Shown here in pieces: positions 31,028 through 45,687 of a stretch of 64,000 nt of DNA. The DNA comes from Nymphalis io (taxonomy: Eukaryota; Arthropoda; Insecta; Lepidoptera; Nymphalidae), in the NCBI RefSeq assembly GCF_905147045.1, contig NC_065910.1, positions 1,984,001-2,048,000 on the forward strand, given 5' to 3'. Each line of letters opens with the position of its first letter. Position 1 is the stretch's first letter. A program made the translations under genes and the position numbers. Under the pieces are notes generated by a model. That model was given only the letters and a program-made list of their open reading frames with translations. It was not told the origin of the DNA and did no database searches.

Positions 31028-34000
31028 CTGTGAACATTTATATTCTAATTAAAAAAACAATTAAGTATGAATCGACAAACTTATTATCCAAAATAAAAAC
31101 ATTAATAACTATAATTAAAAGTTTAAGTGCAGCAGTTGGTATTTAAATATGTTTTGTGTTTATAATAAATATCATTCTATGGGATTTCTAATGGTGAGAT
31201 AATAATCTTTCTTTCGTTAGATAATAATCTTTTTTACAATCACCTCATAAAGCTTATCGGCATGTAGTGGTAGTTCGTTGATCTCTCTGCCAATGATCGC
31301 ACCCTGCGGCAGATGGTTATTGTTCATCGGCTGTTGCGTGACCACACTGTCGAAACTGGCTCCCATATTCGAGTAGCCGTTCATGTAAGTCTTATCATCT
31401 TCCAAACTGAAAAAAAGATATCAATTAATTTTCAACATGTCCAATACATTAAAAGATGTACTAATAGGTATGTTGTAACCAAAAATTCTGAAAATTGCGA
31501 GTCCACATCCGGACAGCCTCTGATTTTTTGTGTGTTTTTAAATTTATCTCGTGCTTGGCGGTAACTGAAGAGATCCGGATGGTGTCGGATGAATATAAGT
31601 TACATGTTTATCTAACAATCATGTGACAAAAAAGCCTTAAACATTCTTTTCTAAAGAAGAAGAGACCTTAGCCCAGCAGTGTTTACAGACCGTTTCTTCA
31701 CTTTACACAGCAAATACGTACGTAATTTTCTTTTTATTAGCTTCAGTTTTTATTACGGTGAAAGGCTTTTGTATAGTTAATTACTTTGCTTGTTTCGGAC
31801 ATTTAAATAATATTCAAACCAATGAATCTACCTTGATACCGATAAAATACCAAAGTTAATAAATAATTTGATATTTACGTATTATACGTACGTAATTTAG
31901 CGATAATTTCACTTGTAATTATGATGGTTATTAATATGCAATTAAAATAATATAAAAAGCATTTTCATGATCATACAAAAATATCAAGTAAATTGCCTTT
32001 TAGCAAGCTTTAATACGAAAAACAACTTCTTGAAATTATGTACAAAGAAAAATTTATAATATGTTTATTGTAAATTATCTTACAAATAAACAGTCTATTC
32101 GAACTGTAAGACAGAGCAATCTGCGGACTTGTATCTTGTGTATATATGGACATATAATTAAAAAAAAATATTCTCGTCAATTTTAGGCTTTCCGGCGAGA
32201 TAGTATGTATTACTAGCGGCCGATATATGTAGACCGTATAGTAAAACAAAAACTACCAGTTTGTTCTCCTAGCCGATTTCGGTCGAGACCTTCTATAAGT
32301 ATCCAAATAAATACACAAATAAATAGCATCTATCAAAAACCCTGCTGCGAATATATCAATAAATCTATAATAAATAATATAACAATTTTCAAAGGCGTTA
32401 CAGTTGTATAATTCTTATCCATTAATATAATTGCATTCATCGGTTTCAAAATACATGGCCGTATAAAATATAGTGTGTATATAATGTAGTATATACATAT
32501 GTTATCATTGGGTATCAACAATGATAAATCACCTAGAAATAATTAAGTACTGTAATGTATGTGAGTATTGCAGGCACTGGCAATAAATAATTAGTTTTTA
32601 TTGTATTGACGTATGTATGTTTAGAATATTTCAGTTTTCGTAATAAAAAATAATAGGGAATATATATTATATCTTCGAATGATGTTTCATTCATATTTCT
32701 CATGTGTATTTTATGTATTAATGTTTTAAATTATATTTTAACCTTAAAATTATGTTACATACATAGGTAGTATATTAAAATCACATAAAAAAATCGATTT
32801 AAATTTTTGTTATATTTTAGAAATACAAATATTTTCTTGTTTGACAAAATATAACCTTTGTCAATGATTTTTTGAAACTAACATAATTTGAAAAGATTAA
32901 CTTTAACAGTATATAAGGACTGTGTTCATCTTCAAGACAGAAATTATCACAGTATCAAATTTCTTCATTAAACTGATAAGCAAATCTTGTGTACATTTCC
33001 GAAATTAAAAATTATACTTTTCTCTTTATAATATTGACATGATAAATTATATTATTGTTATGTAAATTAAATTTAAAAACAATTTAAGACAAGACGTAAC
33101 AAATGTTTAATAGATTTTTAATTAATTATTGTTTTGAAATATTTAAAGTTGCACAGATAATACAACAATAACGATATATAGGCAAATGATATTTGATATA
33201 ATCTGTGCATCATAAAGTTTTAATTGTATTGGAATTACCGCTCTGTTATCTGTTGCGAATAAATCGTTGTATGTAAACGTTAAGCCGATTGTCAAAGATA
33301 GTTTTACCTTGCTTGCTTTACTTAGAGATATGATAAATAAGTATAATATTATGATACTAAAATCTTAATGAATACAAAAGATTTAAAAAAAGAATTAAAA
33401 TAGCAGCCAAATATAATATTTTGGCTACTGATTGGTTGATTGGTTTGTGAAATTATGTTTTAATATCATTTTATACATTTCATTATGTAAAGTTACAATA
33501 AAAAACAGAATATCATGATACTGATATTAATGATGAATGATACATTGACACAGTGAGAATTAAAAAAATCAAATCAATGAGACACTTACGAGCCATTTAA
33601 TTTTCATTCAATTCCGATTCGGGATGTAAATTCTCACGAAATGAACCGCCAAGAAACTCGGTAGTTACTCTTTTCAGACTGTTAAATTACATTTGTAATT
33701 AAATACAAGGTTGATGAACATTTTGTTAATTATCATCCGACACATTCAGTTTTCCTCACAATGGTTTTCTTGACCGGCCAGCACGATAGGAATTATAAAC
33801 ACAAATTAAGCACACAGAAACTCAGTGATGCTTGCCCGGATTTGAGTCCGCAATTTTCGTATAAGATTCACAAGTTCTAAGCACTATCCTGTGTATTAAA
33901 TCAATCTAGTATTCAATGGATCTTACGATATTTGATGAGATTTAATGTTCAATTGAAGAAAATATAAATCAATGTGTTCACATAGCTCATTAAGCCTTGT

Positions 34001-37000
34001 TTAAAAAAATAATTAACAAACAATTATAATTCACTGAAAGCAATGTTCATTGTTCATTCAATTACGCATTATTACAATGATTTTATTTGTAATATCTATG
34101 ATTATTTATAACAGATAACTCTTAGGTATTTAACGATACGACTTCGTGAAAACGTCTCTCAGAATTAATTTCCTGATATACATACTCATCTATTAAATAT
34201 TATTGCAGTCACTAACTATAATTATATTTAATTACTTATATTAATATTAAGAATGTGAGGTACCATAGAAGACCAATTAGGCAATTACTTATTTATATTT
34301 ATGGTATGGTATTTTAACTACAATGGTGGCCTTGTATTTCGCGATCAAAGCTGATATAAGCAATGATAAACGATAACAGCTTTAATCTAATACATCTCCC
34401 ACTTGTGATAAGGTTCATATCGTGGAGTAAATATCAAATATTATATATAAATATATACTATTGGTAATGGTAGTTGTGATGTATGAGGTTATCTTTTGTA
34501 TCAATCGAAACTATTCTCTCAAAATATATCACAGCGTGGAAATGCGGCCTGCATTATGGGCAGCTCTGCGTCGGGTGGCAATTTGGAGGAACTATTTTAA
34601 ATCCGATTAAAAATAAATGTCAAAGCTATCTTTTGTGATAATAATTATTGTGTAAGTACTAATTGAGTTTTCAACATAGAATGTCTTTTATGTGAATAGT
34701 GATGTTAAATAAATAAAGATATATATTGCAAGAAGGTGGAGTTTATTCCACCGCTGCTCAAATTGGGAATGTTGGGTACATATTTCAACTGGCATATGAA
34801 GGTTTCGCTATGATGTATAACTTCACAGCTAAGCACGAGATGAATACTATAATATTATAAATACGAATGTAACTATGCCTGTCTGTTACGCTTTCAAGGC
34901 TAAACCACTGAACCGATTTTGATAAATTTTGGTCTGAAGCAAGTTGACTTATATATCCGTGCTTGGGGTGAACCTAGCTTATCATCATATAGTCTGTACT
35001 AAATAGCAAATAGATCTTTGTTCGATACTTACTTATAGGCAGCGATTTTCTTATCGAAGCAAAATCTCTCTTCACAACATGACCAGTACATACTTTCCAG
35101 GCAGCTGAAAATAGAAACACACTTATATTATATATGTGACAAGAAAATCCATATCACTGTCAATCACAATCACGATTGTATTCCTACTGGCAGTGAGCCT
35201 GATAGCAAAAGTACTGATTAAGATTTGCATACAATATATACGACTCAAATTCATTAACTAAATAGCATAAATTAGGAAAAATTTGAATATCAATTATTTC
35301 TAAGCTTTACTTTACAAATATATCAAATGTTTTAGAAGAGTTCCGATGAAGTTTTAGACGTTACGCTTTATGGGCGTTATAAAATAACAATCTCAAGATC
35401 ATTCGAATGTAACATTTCTATATGTAGCATATGTGTGAGTGGAAACACTTCTTACACCCAACCTAAATAAGTATCTTGGAATACACAAACTATTTTTATA
35501 TACTCATTTCTTAGTCATACAACACTCCATCTTATTGCGTTAACAATTCAACATATATTCAATGTTGGATTGTTAGCAAGTTGTTTACTGGTGGTAGGGC
35601 TTTGTGCAAGCTGGTCTGGGTAGGTACCACCCACTCATCAGATATTCTACCGCAAAACAGCAATACTTGATATTGTTGTGTTCCGGTTTGAAGGGTGAGT
35701 GAGCCAGTGTAATTACAGGCACAAGGGACATAAAATCTTAGTTCCCAAGGTTGGTGGCGCATTGGATATGTAAGCGATGGTTGACATTTCTTACAATGCC
35801 AATGTCTAAGAGCGTTGGTGACCACTTACCATCAGGTGGCCCATATGCTCGTCCGCCTTCCTTTTCTATATATAAAAAAAAAATGTGTATGTTGAACACA
35901 TAATCATGCTAATATTAGAAATGCGATCGTTCGTATGCCTTTTGAACATTTCTCTTTCGTTATGCTATTAACACAGAGTTGTCATTCAGTCATTCATTCA
36001 ACGAATCCTCACATCACCAATGCGTCCCCAATCTTGGGGACTAAGATATTATGTCTCATGCACCTGGATACACTGGATCACTCATCCTTCAAACCGGACC
36101 ATAAAAATACTGCTGTTTGGCAAAAGAATAATGTGATGAGTGGGTGGTACCTACCCTGGTAGTGGCTTACCACCACAAGTTTTTCGTCAGATGACGAAAA
36201 ACAATTTCATGTGTTCAGATTTAGATCACACATGCCAAAAATTTTCAACTTAGGTTGATATATATTGAGATAATTTCGTAGATTAGCGTACATAATTGTT
36301 TGCATAGTTGTTCTCAAGCAATATATAATATATAATTATTGATTTTATTAATTCCACCTACTTATATAAATGCCAAATTATATTGATGCTAAACAAACAT
36401 GATTTTTTCTTCAGTAAATTAACTTCACTGAAGAAAAAAACACTTTGAAACATTTCATAGGAAGTAATTGAGAAATATTGTTATTCATTAACACGTAACA
36501 CGACAGATTTTTGAAAAGACAAATTTTCCGTTTATATAACAAGTTTATCTTGACAGCTTGAATGTTATCATGATTGAACTCGGAAACCCCGTTCAGACGA
36601 GGAAGATTTACAGCAAATCTCGAGATAACTAGTCGCTTGAGTAATCGTACTTAAGTGCATGCGAACAATGGTATAAAATTCCTCTAAATTGTAAAAAAAA
36701 CCTTATTAATCTCATATATGAAGGCTAACGAGCAAGTGGACCAATACACATTGCAAGAAATAAAAAGCAAAAATTCCATTCTTATGTTCCTTGAACCTTT
36801 TTTAACAGGAAAACATTTTAGGAAGTATTGATGTTTAGGGATAGAATTATTTATGTGTCAGTAAAAAATATTAGCTACTTACTACTGGCATGATTTGCAT
36901 ATGTTCAACAGCATGATGATAGCTTCACATAGCGCTTGCAGACTGATTTATTTTACATCTCCCTCAAAAGACGCCGCATTATTAAGAAATCTGTGAACAA

Positions 37001-40000
37001 TTAAATTTAATTAATGATTTCAAACAATACTATTCCTTATTATTACGTGTTAGACTTTCATTTGACATGTGTTGGTTTCCTCAGAATGTTTTTTTTTAAA
37101 CTTGATTAACAACAATGAATAACAACTACTATTTTATTACGCATTGGTTTGCCCACGCTTGCACTTATAATCTGCGGTTAAGATTCACGAGTTCTAACAA
37201 TTAGACTATCTTGCCTCCATTGACTGACTCGTTGGTCTAACTTTGAGTTTCAATATCAATTGAAACAACCTGTCTTAATTACTTGTTACTTAATTTATTT
37301 TCATATCTTGTAGTAGAAATTGAAATGTCTTGTATTAACGACCTTTGTAAGAGTTATAGAGTTGAGAGTGCATCCGTGTTTGTGCATGCGGATGCCCTAT
37401 AATCTCTTCTGGTTTGTCTTTGAGCCCCCTTAGTTTAGATTATGATAATTTTATTATAATGCTTTAATTTTATCTTTTTGTAAACCATATTTTGTTACCA
37501 ATGTATAAGTAAATGACTTAAGAGACATCAGACTAATAAAAATATATAAAATAAAATACTAACTATTAAAATAAATAAATAATATTAATATAAATGAAAA
37601 ATTTAATGAATAACAAATATATATATTTGAATTAATAATTACTAGCATAAAGTATTAAGTAATTTCATGAATATTTCTAGTCTTGTATTTCCTTATATGA
37701 AACAAAAGCTATGGAATGTTACTATAAACGCAATTTTATATTAACGCAAACGTTTTATTATTTTTAATAAATTATCGAGTAAATATAATTAATCTGCCTA
37801 AGACGAATTCTCGGTGTCTTCGGTTACTCGGCTCGTCAAAAACCAGACAATTTTTGACATTTGATGTCGTTGGTCAAATGTAAGGAAAGTGTAATGTATG
37901 TGAATATTACCGTCCGTCCGTATAAATAGTTTATATAATGGTAATGGCTAATAATAATAATGGTATAATTTTTCTCTAAATACAACAGAAATAAGTGCGG
38001 AGGCAGACCCTTTGATATGACGCGATTGAAGAGGTTACGTGTGCCAAATTTTAGGGATCGAAAATAATTGCAGAATGTTCGCCGGCCTAGGCGTAGAGAA
38101 CACTACAGCTTGGACTGAATTATGGTGATCACGACCAGATCAGTCGATGACTCGATGAGGTTTCAACGAAGAAGAATTTAATTAATTTCGACGATTTCTT
38201 AATAAATAATAATTCGGAAATACGAATTAAGTATGACTTAATTTATGTTAAACAAACATTCTAGAAGTTTCATGGATACCGTCCTCCGGTAATTTAACCT
38301 TCCAGTTCACTCGCTTGTGGCGGCATTCGATTGTAGCCGAGTGTTTCTATATCCAAATATGGATTTTTTATATTAATTACCTGACTACCTCGTTGGTCTA
38401 GTGGCTAAATGTAAGGCCGCAGACCCGGAGGTCCTGGGTTCAATTCCCAGGTTGGGCCAATAAAAAGTTATTGGGTTTTTCTGTCAGAAAATTCTCAGTA
38501 GTAGCCCGGAGTCTGGAAGTTGGAAGTGCGTACACTCCCGTGCCTCGGAAAGCACGTAAAGCCGTTGGTCCCGCGCCTGAACTCTTTCCGGTCGTGTCGG
38601 ATTGCCGTCCCATCGGATTATGAGAGTTAGGGAATAGAGATTGCACCCGTATTTGCACACACATTTGTGCACTATAATATCTCCTTCGCAGTTGGCTAAT
38701 CTCTCTTGAGATTGGCCGCCGTGACCGAAATCGGTCTGTAGGACATTATTATTATTATTATTATATTAATTACCTTTACCACATGTAAAATTCACTGAGG
38801 TGAATTTCGATGCGGTGCGTTTGGCGTGAATCGTCCCTAAATCTTATCTGCATGAATAATATTATGGAACTCGTAACAAACAGCAACTAAAATCTATACA
38901 CGATTTTTTATAGACATCACCAACTTTTAAAGGAAAATAAATAAAATTTAATATCGTCTGTTTGTAATTGAATGGAAATTCTATTTAAAGCGACCGATAC
39001 AAAATCGTGTTAGTAGATAAATATCTAAACAAGTTTTGACTAAAGATAAAAACGCTTGGAATTGATTTACGTTGATTCTCTTAGGATATTCGATTTTTTG
39101 TGTAATTCTTACTAATATTATAAATGCGAAAGGTTTGCATATTTGTTACGCTTTCATGTCTTAATTATTAAATCGTAATGAATTTTTGTATACACCTACC
39201 TACCTAACAACCCCCCGACAACAGCCCCCCTTACAAAAAATTAGTTACAAGTACTAAATAAAATTATTCTATCTAGTATCTTTTATACAATCGACTACTT
39301 GTTGTCGACTATGTTGATTACTTTTTAGTATCTCATTACACAAAAAGCAAAATATATTAAATATTTTAGCGTACAACGCGGGAATGTAACTCGCATTGTA
39401 CGCTAAAAATATGAATAAAATCATGAATATGCTATTAAGATTAGGCGTCGATTGCATGGCAAGATTATTATTTGATTTGTACTTCATACAAACAATACAG
39501 CCCACAGAAACGGCATAGTGGATTGAACACGTAGATCTAAGCCGGAGATAGCGAGTACAAAGAATACTACTTGGTTTTCACGTTAATAAATTGCGCTTTT
39601 AATGATAAAGATGATGACAAAACTACAACTAAATAAAATTATACGAATAAGATTTCGAATTTACAACTATTCTTGCTGAAATAAAGAAATACATATATAA
39701 ATAGATAATAGAGATTATATAAATCAGATAAACAGTATTGTGCGTAGTTTGGGTAACTTGTTCGGATAGATAGTCCACGGACGTAACTAGTTTTTTAACA
39801 CACTTTAATTTAAAATATATGGAATTCGAGTTTTAAAAATGATCGTTACGTTTTTTTTTCTTTAATTTATCGTGGATTTGGATCCTGCGGTTTTAGCTCA
39901 CAATAAAGTCAATGTCAACGATATAGTTTTTTTTATTATTTTTCACGACACTGTGATCACGGTCGTAACCTGAATATACTTAATTATAAGGTTAAGTGTA

Positions 40001-43000
40001 ACAATAGTATGATGCCCTTTATCTTGTCAATGTAGGCTAGTTACGAGGTCGCATTTACATACAATAGATCGGTTATGACTTAGATTTCTGTTCATAACAG
40101 CAGTTTTCGACGACAAGACACATTCAAAACACTTCCTAAATGATTTTAGGTTATATAAAAGGTTTTGGTGTCAAATAACTGCAATGCTTTTCTGTAAGAA
40201 CTCACTTCATTACTCACCCGTGAAATGTTGACAACCGACTTATATAGTGATGTACTATTTTGATTTGAGGATACTTAATACGTTATAATTATTATGGTCA
40301 ATATCGCATATCACTTTTTGACATTTCACGACCGTCTGTTTCGGTTTGTTGACGACGGTGAGTTTCGAATTTGTTCTTACAGAATAGCCTCACTGTACTT
40401 AATATTATAAATAATTATTCATTATTATAATTATGTAATCGGAATAGCGATCAAAACTGAAGAAAATATTTCTTTTTTCAAATCTTATTTTAATTTTTTT
40501 CAACGGCGACACTGAAGCTCTTCAATTACTATCAAACAAAAAAAAAAGAAAATTGGTTGATAAAAACAGAGGAGAAAAGGGTAGATACTAAATATAAAAA
40601 ATATAAAAAAGCCGAGATGGCCCAGTGGTAAGAACGCGTGAATCTTAAGCGATGATCGTGGGTTCAAACCCGGGCAAGCACCACTGAATTTTCATGTACT
40701 TAATTTGTGATTATAATTCATCTCGTACTTTACGGTGAAGGAAAACATCGCGAGGAAACCTGCATGTGTCTAATTTCACTGAAATCTGTCACATGTGTAT
40801 TCCACCAACCCTCATTGGAGCAGCGTGGTGGAATAAGCTCCAATACCTTCTCCTCAAAAAGAAGAGAGGAGGCCTTTAGCCCAGCACAGTGGGACATTCA
40901 CAGGCTGTTACGGTGAAACTGATATGTCTTTTCCTATTTATATATAGATTATGAAAACAATAGAAATATTGTAGGTAAGAATAAAATATTATGAATATAA
41001 TAATTATATTATAAGTATTGTAGTTTCATAGTCTATTACAATCGGAAAAGTTATGATAATGCCAGTAAAACTTAGGCTTACGTATTCCATACGATTTACT
41101 ATGTTTGTAGTGCATAATCTAGCAGAGCCATTACTTTTTAAATAATATATATACTTGTTTATAATACGACAATTTTCTACTTAACTACATATGTAGTTGC
41201 TTATATATCCAATTTAATTCGACTTCCAATTTTCCTGTAATAACTTCTACGATAGTCAAAGCGCCATTTTTTTACGAATCCATAATGAATATCATAGATT
41301 ATTCAAGATCTCGACCAATATCATCACGATATCATATCAATATCACGTCGATTGTCAAAGTTGTTTATGTCACACTTTAGTCTGCCAGGAGAGGAGTCAA
41401 TCTCCTGGTAGACTAAAGTGTGGAGACAAAAATGTCTTGTCAAATTAGAAGTGTAAATATTTTTAATTAATTATTATTGCAACATCATATTATAAATATG
41501 AAGATGATATCGTGACCAATTTCGACCTATGCGACCTGCTATATTAAAAAAGCAAAGGTATGATAATAATATATATGAATCTTAACCGAATGCCTTAATA
41601 TAATAATTTTTCACACACGGCCATCTGATCCCAAATTTAGCTTGTACAAAGCTGATATACTACATGTACTATTTTTCTTTTTGTAAATACATACTTATAT
41701 AGATAATTACACCCAGACTCAGGACCAACAGACATGTTCATGCACACAAATGTCTGTCCTGGGTTGGGATCGAACCCACAACCTTCGGCGTGAAAGGCAA
41801 GTATCTACCAACTACGCCAACCGGTTCGTCATATGATGAGACGGCAATTCGATAAGATTGAAAAGAAAATATTAAATGTTCATACAAAGCTTTGCACCCA
41901 TACATATGTATATACGATTATTATTGATAGTAATCACCAACTACGGAAACAATTTTAAATTCTCATTACAAATAAAAAACCTACAAACCGGATATATAGA
42001 TCAAAAGATAAATTATTAATAAAAGTTAAAAAAAAAAAAAAACAAGAAATATTATTATTAAAACAGCTTCAAGTTTCACTTCAATGAACTTGGCTTATTC
42101 AGTTCAATGAAATTTTATTTCAAGATCAATATTTATATTCTAACTAATATTATTGCGTACATGCGTATGTTTGTTACGCTTTCATGACTTAATTACTCAA
42201 CCGATCATCATGTAATTTTGATACTCGTTATCTGGGTTACAGAAAAGAGCATAGTGTGATACTTGCGCGGTACGCCTCAACCGTGGGCGAAGCTGTGGTC
42301 GGAAAGTAGTTAATTATAATCTCATTATTTATCGAACAATGCGGTTCGATTTTTTGTATCACAGCCAATTTTCTAACTCTTTTCTCCCATCGAGACATTA
42401 TTGGGATTCGAATGCAGGATCATAATATCAGAAACCGTATAAGCCACTAGACTAGACCAAAAGAACAGTTATGTGCAGTCAGATCAATGATAAAATATAA
42501 GACATGCAGAGACACTCGTGAGAAGCAGCTACCAAATCGTACAAACGTTATTGTTTTTACTATCACATTCGAAATGCTTATACAAACTGCTTACGTAAAA
42601 TTGTAAATCATTGCTATCATCGCCGCTGCTCATTGCGGGTTGGCAGATATTGATCTTTGCGTAATTGAAAGAATTATGAATGAAATAAATAAAAACATAG
42701 AACTTCGTTAAATATATTCTTCATTTTTTAAATAATATAGCAACGAAGTATATATGCGTCACGTGGCGTCGGAGGACGAGGGGGGGGGGGGCATGACTGT
42801 ATAAGAAAGCCGTGCCGTTTTCCGTCACGACTCACGACATAATAACTTCCGGTTCACATAGTAACAATAGTACAAATTTATATTATAGTCACTTTTGTGT
42901 ACCTCGTTTTTCATATACTCATATTAAATTGAACCTTGTTGTAAATGACCCTAATGATGTACTAGTGTCGTATTTTTATGTTAATTTTGTGAAAATGCCG

Positions 43001-45100
43001 ATTGCATTTCTTACATGAATAAATAATAATAATAATATCCTGGGGCATTTTTCATACACGGCCATCTGATCCAAAACTAAGCAGAGCTTGTACTATGGAG
43101 ACCAAACAACTGATATACTACATATACAACTTTTCTTTTGTAAATACATACTTTTATAGATAATTACACCCAGACTCGGGACAAATATTCTTGCACACAA
43201 ATGTCTGTCCTGGGTGGGAATCGAACCCATAACCTTCGGCGTGAAAGGCAAGTATCTACCAACCACGCCAACCGGCCCGTCAAATAAATAAACCTTGTCC
43301 ACTAGAGTTATTGTATTCCTAATATAAAGACCATTATATTTTAGGTATATGTAGCTTAAGGAAAATAACTCGCACCAGAGGAAAATGTAAATTTTTTTAA
43401 AACATTAGTATATATATCTTTAAATCAAAAACACGTTTGATTGTATGAATTGAAGAATTATGATTAATATTTTATAGTTTGTATTTTTATGTCCAATTAA
43501 TTATGTTTGTATGTCCGGTTATTCAAAATTAATTTTTCGTTTGCGGATTAGAATGATCTACGAGGCGTAATTCAAAAGTGTCCCAATAAAAACGTTTCGA
43601 AAGTTTCTACGTCGCGTATGTGACGTATATAGTACTCAGTGATAACTCATTACTCGTTCCTCAAAAGCGATTTTTACGGGTTTTCAATAAGGATTCATTA
43701 AATATACAAACAGGACTTGTGTGATGAATCAGGCAAAACTGGAAAAACAATTGAATACGTATTATAAAAGGTTATTTACCATTTCAATAATAAAACGTAG
43801 GTATATTAATGACTAGTGTTCTCTATGGTTTCGCCTGCGGTTTTGCTCGCGTGTTAGGAATATAGCGGCGGGTATTAGGTAAAAATGTAGCCTTTGACAA
43901 TCATTGGGGTCAAGCTTGCTTCATACCAAATGACATCAAAATTAGTTCAGTAGTTTAGCCGTGAAAACGTAACACACAGACACAGTTACTTTTGCAGTTA
44001 TAACATTACTGTAGATTATACTATAATATTATTTTATTACAACTTAACTGCATCACAGTTTTACACTATACCAGTTATTATCGTTCACATTTTGTTTCTG
44101 GTCTTACATGATGGTTTTTAAATAAAATTATTATTACTATTACATTTATGAGAATATATTGTTTTGTGTTATTAATAATAAGACTGAGTAATAAACCTTC
44201 TTCGACAACTAGCTAAGAATAAACTCATATTTTGCAGAAATATATCTATTATACGTAAATAAGAAATGAAACAGCTTGGTTGATAAAACACGTATAATAG
44301 TAATAATTATAATATGATAAATATATAATTGAATTTCATATTCAATTATATTTACGCTTTGCGTTTAGTTTTGGATGTACATTGAACACAAATATCAACT
44401 CCGAGATAAATGCAGCATGTCACAGATGTGTAAGAAATATTTCGTTTTAAAAAGTTTTTTTTTCTTTATCATGTGTTCAAAGACATGTGACTTGCCTTTA
44501 GTGACATTGCTTTTTATATTTAAAAATTCCAGCCAGATGACCCAGTGGCTAGAACACGAGAATCTTAAGCGGAGATAGCGGGTTCTAAGCCTATACCTAT
44601 AACTAAAATTTTCATTTGTATTTAGAATTTATAGGTAATGGAAGTAAATATCGCTAGGAAGATTGAATGTGATTGAAGTGACCTTTCTGAGGAGTCTATA
44701 GAACTTTATGAGGGTGATAAATCTTATTATTTACATTTACGATTAATATAATAATTTTATAAGTACTAATGTGTATTCAATTCCATCACTATTTACGTGA
44801 ATGCCTCGAGAGCTTGCTACACACAGTTTTCTTTAAAAAAAAAATTATGTTGCGAAACCATAAACATTTTTATTTATGCTTACAAAAAAAACAGCTAGTA
44901 GCAAGTTTAATAATTCCAAAAAAAATGATAAAATAAATACTCTTTTAATTACCAACAATTACCAAACGTGTTTAATCTGTGTAATTATATATAAACATAC
45001 TATAATTAATTAAAATGGTTTTTATCAAAATTATATTGTAGAGGTTGCTTATGAGACGGATATCAACTAGAGTTACAGTATGTTTCAAATGTAAATGTAA

Positions 45101-45158
<58 letters not shown>

Positions 45159-45643
45159 ATAATGTCCTCCAGGCCGATTTCGGCCACGGCGGCAAATCTC
45201 AAGATAGATTAGCCAACTACGCATGAGATATTATAGTGCACAAGTGTGTGCGCAAACACAGGTGCACTCTCTGTTCCCTAACTCCCATAACCCGATGGGA
45301 CGTTGATCCGACATGACGGCGATCTGACATGACGGCGATCCGACATGACGGCGATCCGACACGACCGGAAAGAGTTCAGGCGCAGGACCAACGGCTTTAC
45401 GTGCTTTCCGAGGCACGGGAGTGTACACTCTTCCAACTTCCAGACTCCGGGCTGCTACTGAGAATTTGCTGAGAGAAAAAACCAATAACTTTTTATTGGC
45501 ACGACCTGGGAATCGAACCCAAGACCTCCGGGTCTGCGGCCTTACATCAAGCCACTAGTCTAACGAGGCCTATATATATATATATATATAGGTGATAGGT
45601 TTATATTTAATTCAATACTGCAACATGACGATTCAAAAGTATG

Positions 45644-45687
<44 letters not shown>

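Noticed and set aside
42780..42791. Run of 12 G, considered as a G-quadruplex
   Set aside because: A single homopolymer is a weak case and may be a sequencing length error; no further G-tracts are near.
43559..43760. Mariner-like terminus TACGAGGCGTAATTCAAAAG
   Set aside because: No second terminus, TA duplication or transposase frame could be found, so it is mentioned only as a trace.
45105..45686. Short open frames rich in Tyr-Ile across the (TA)n tracts
   Set aside because: They are translations of the microsatellite and have no coding meaning.
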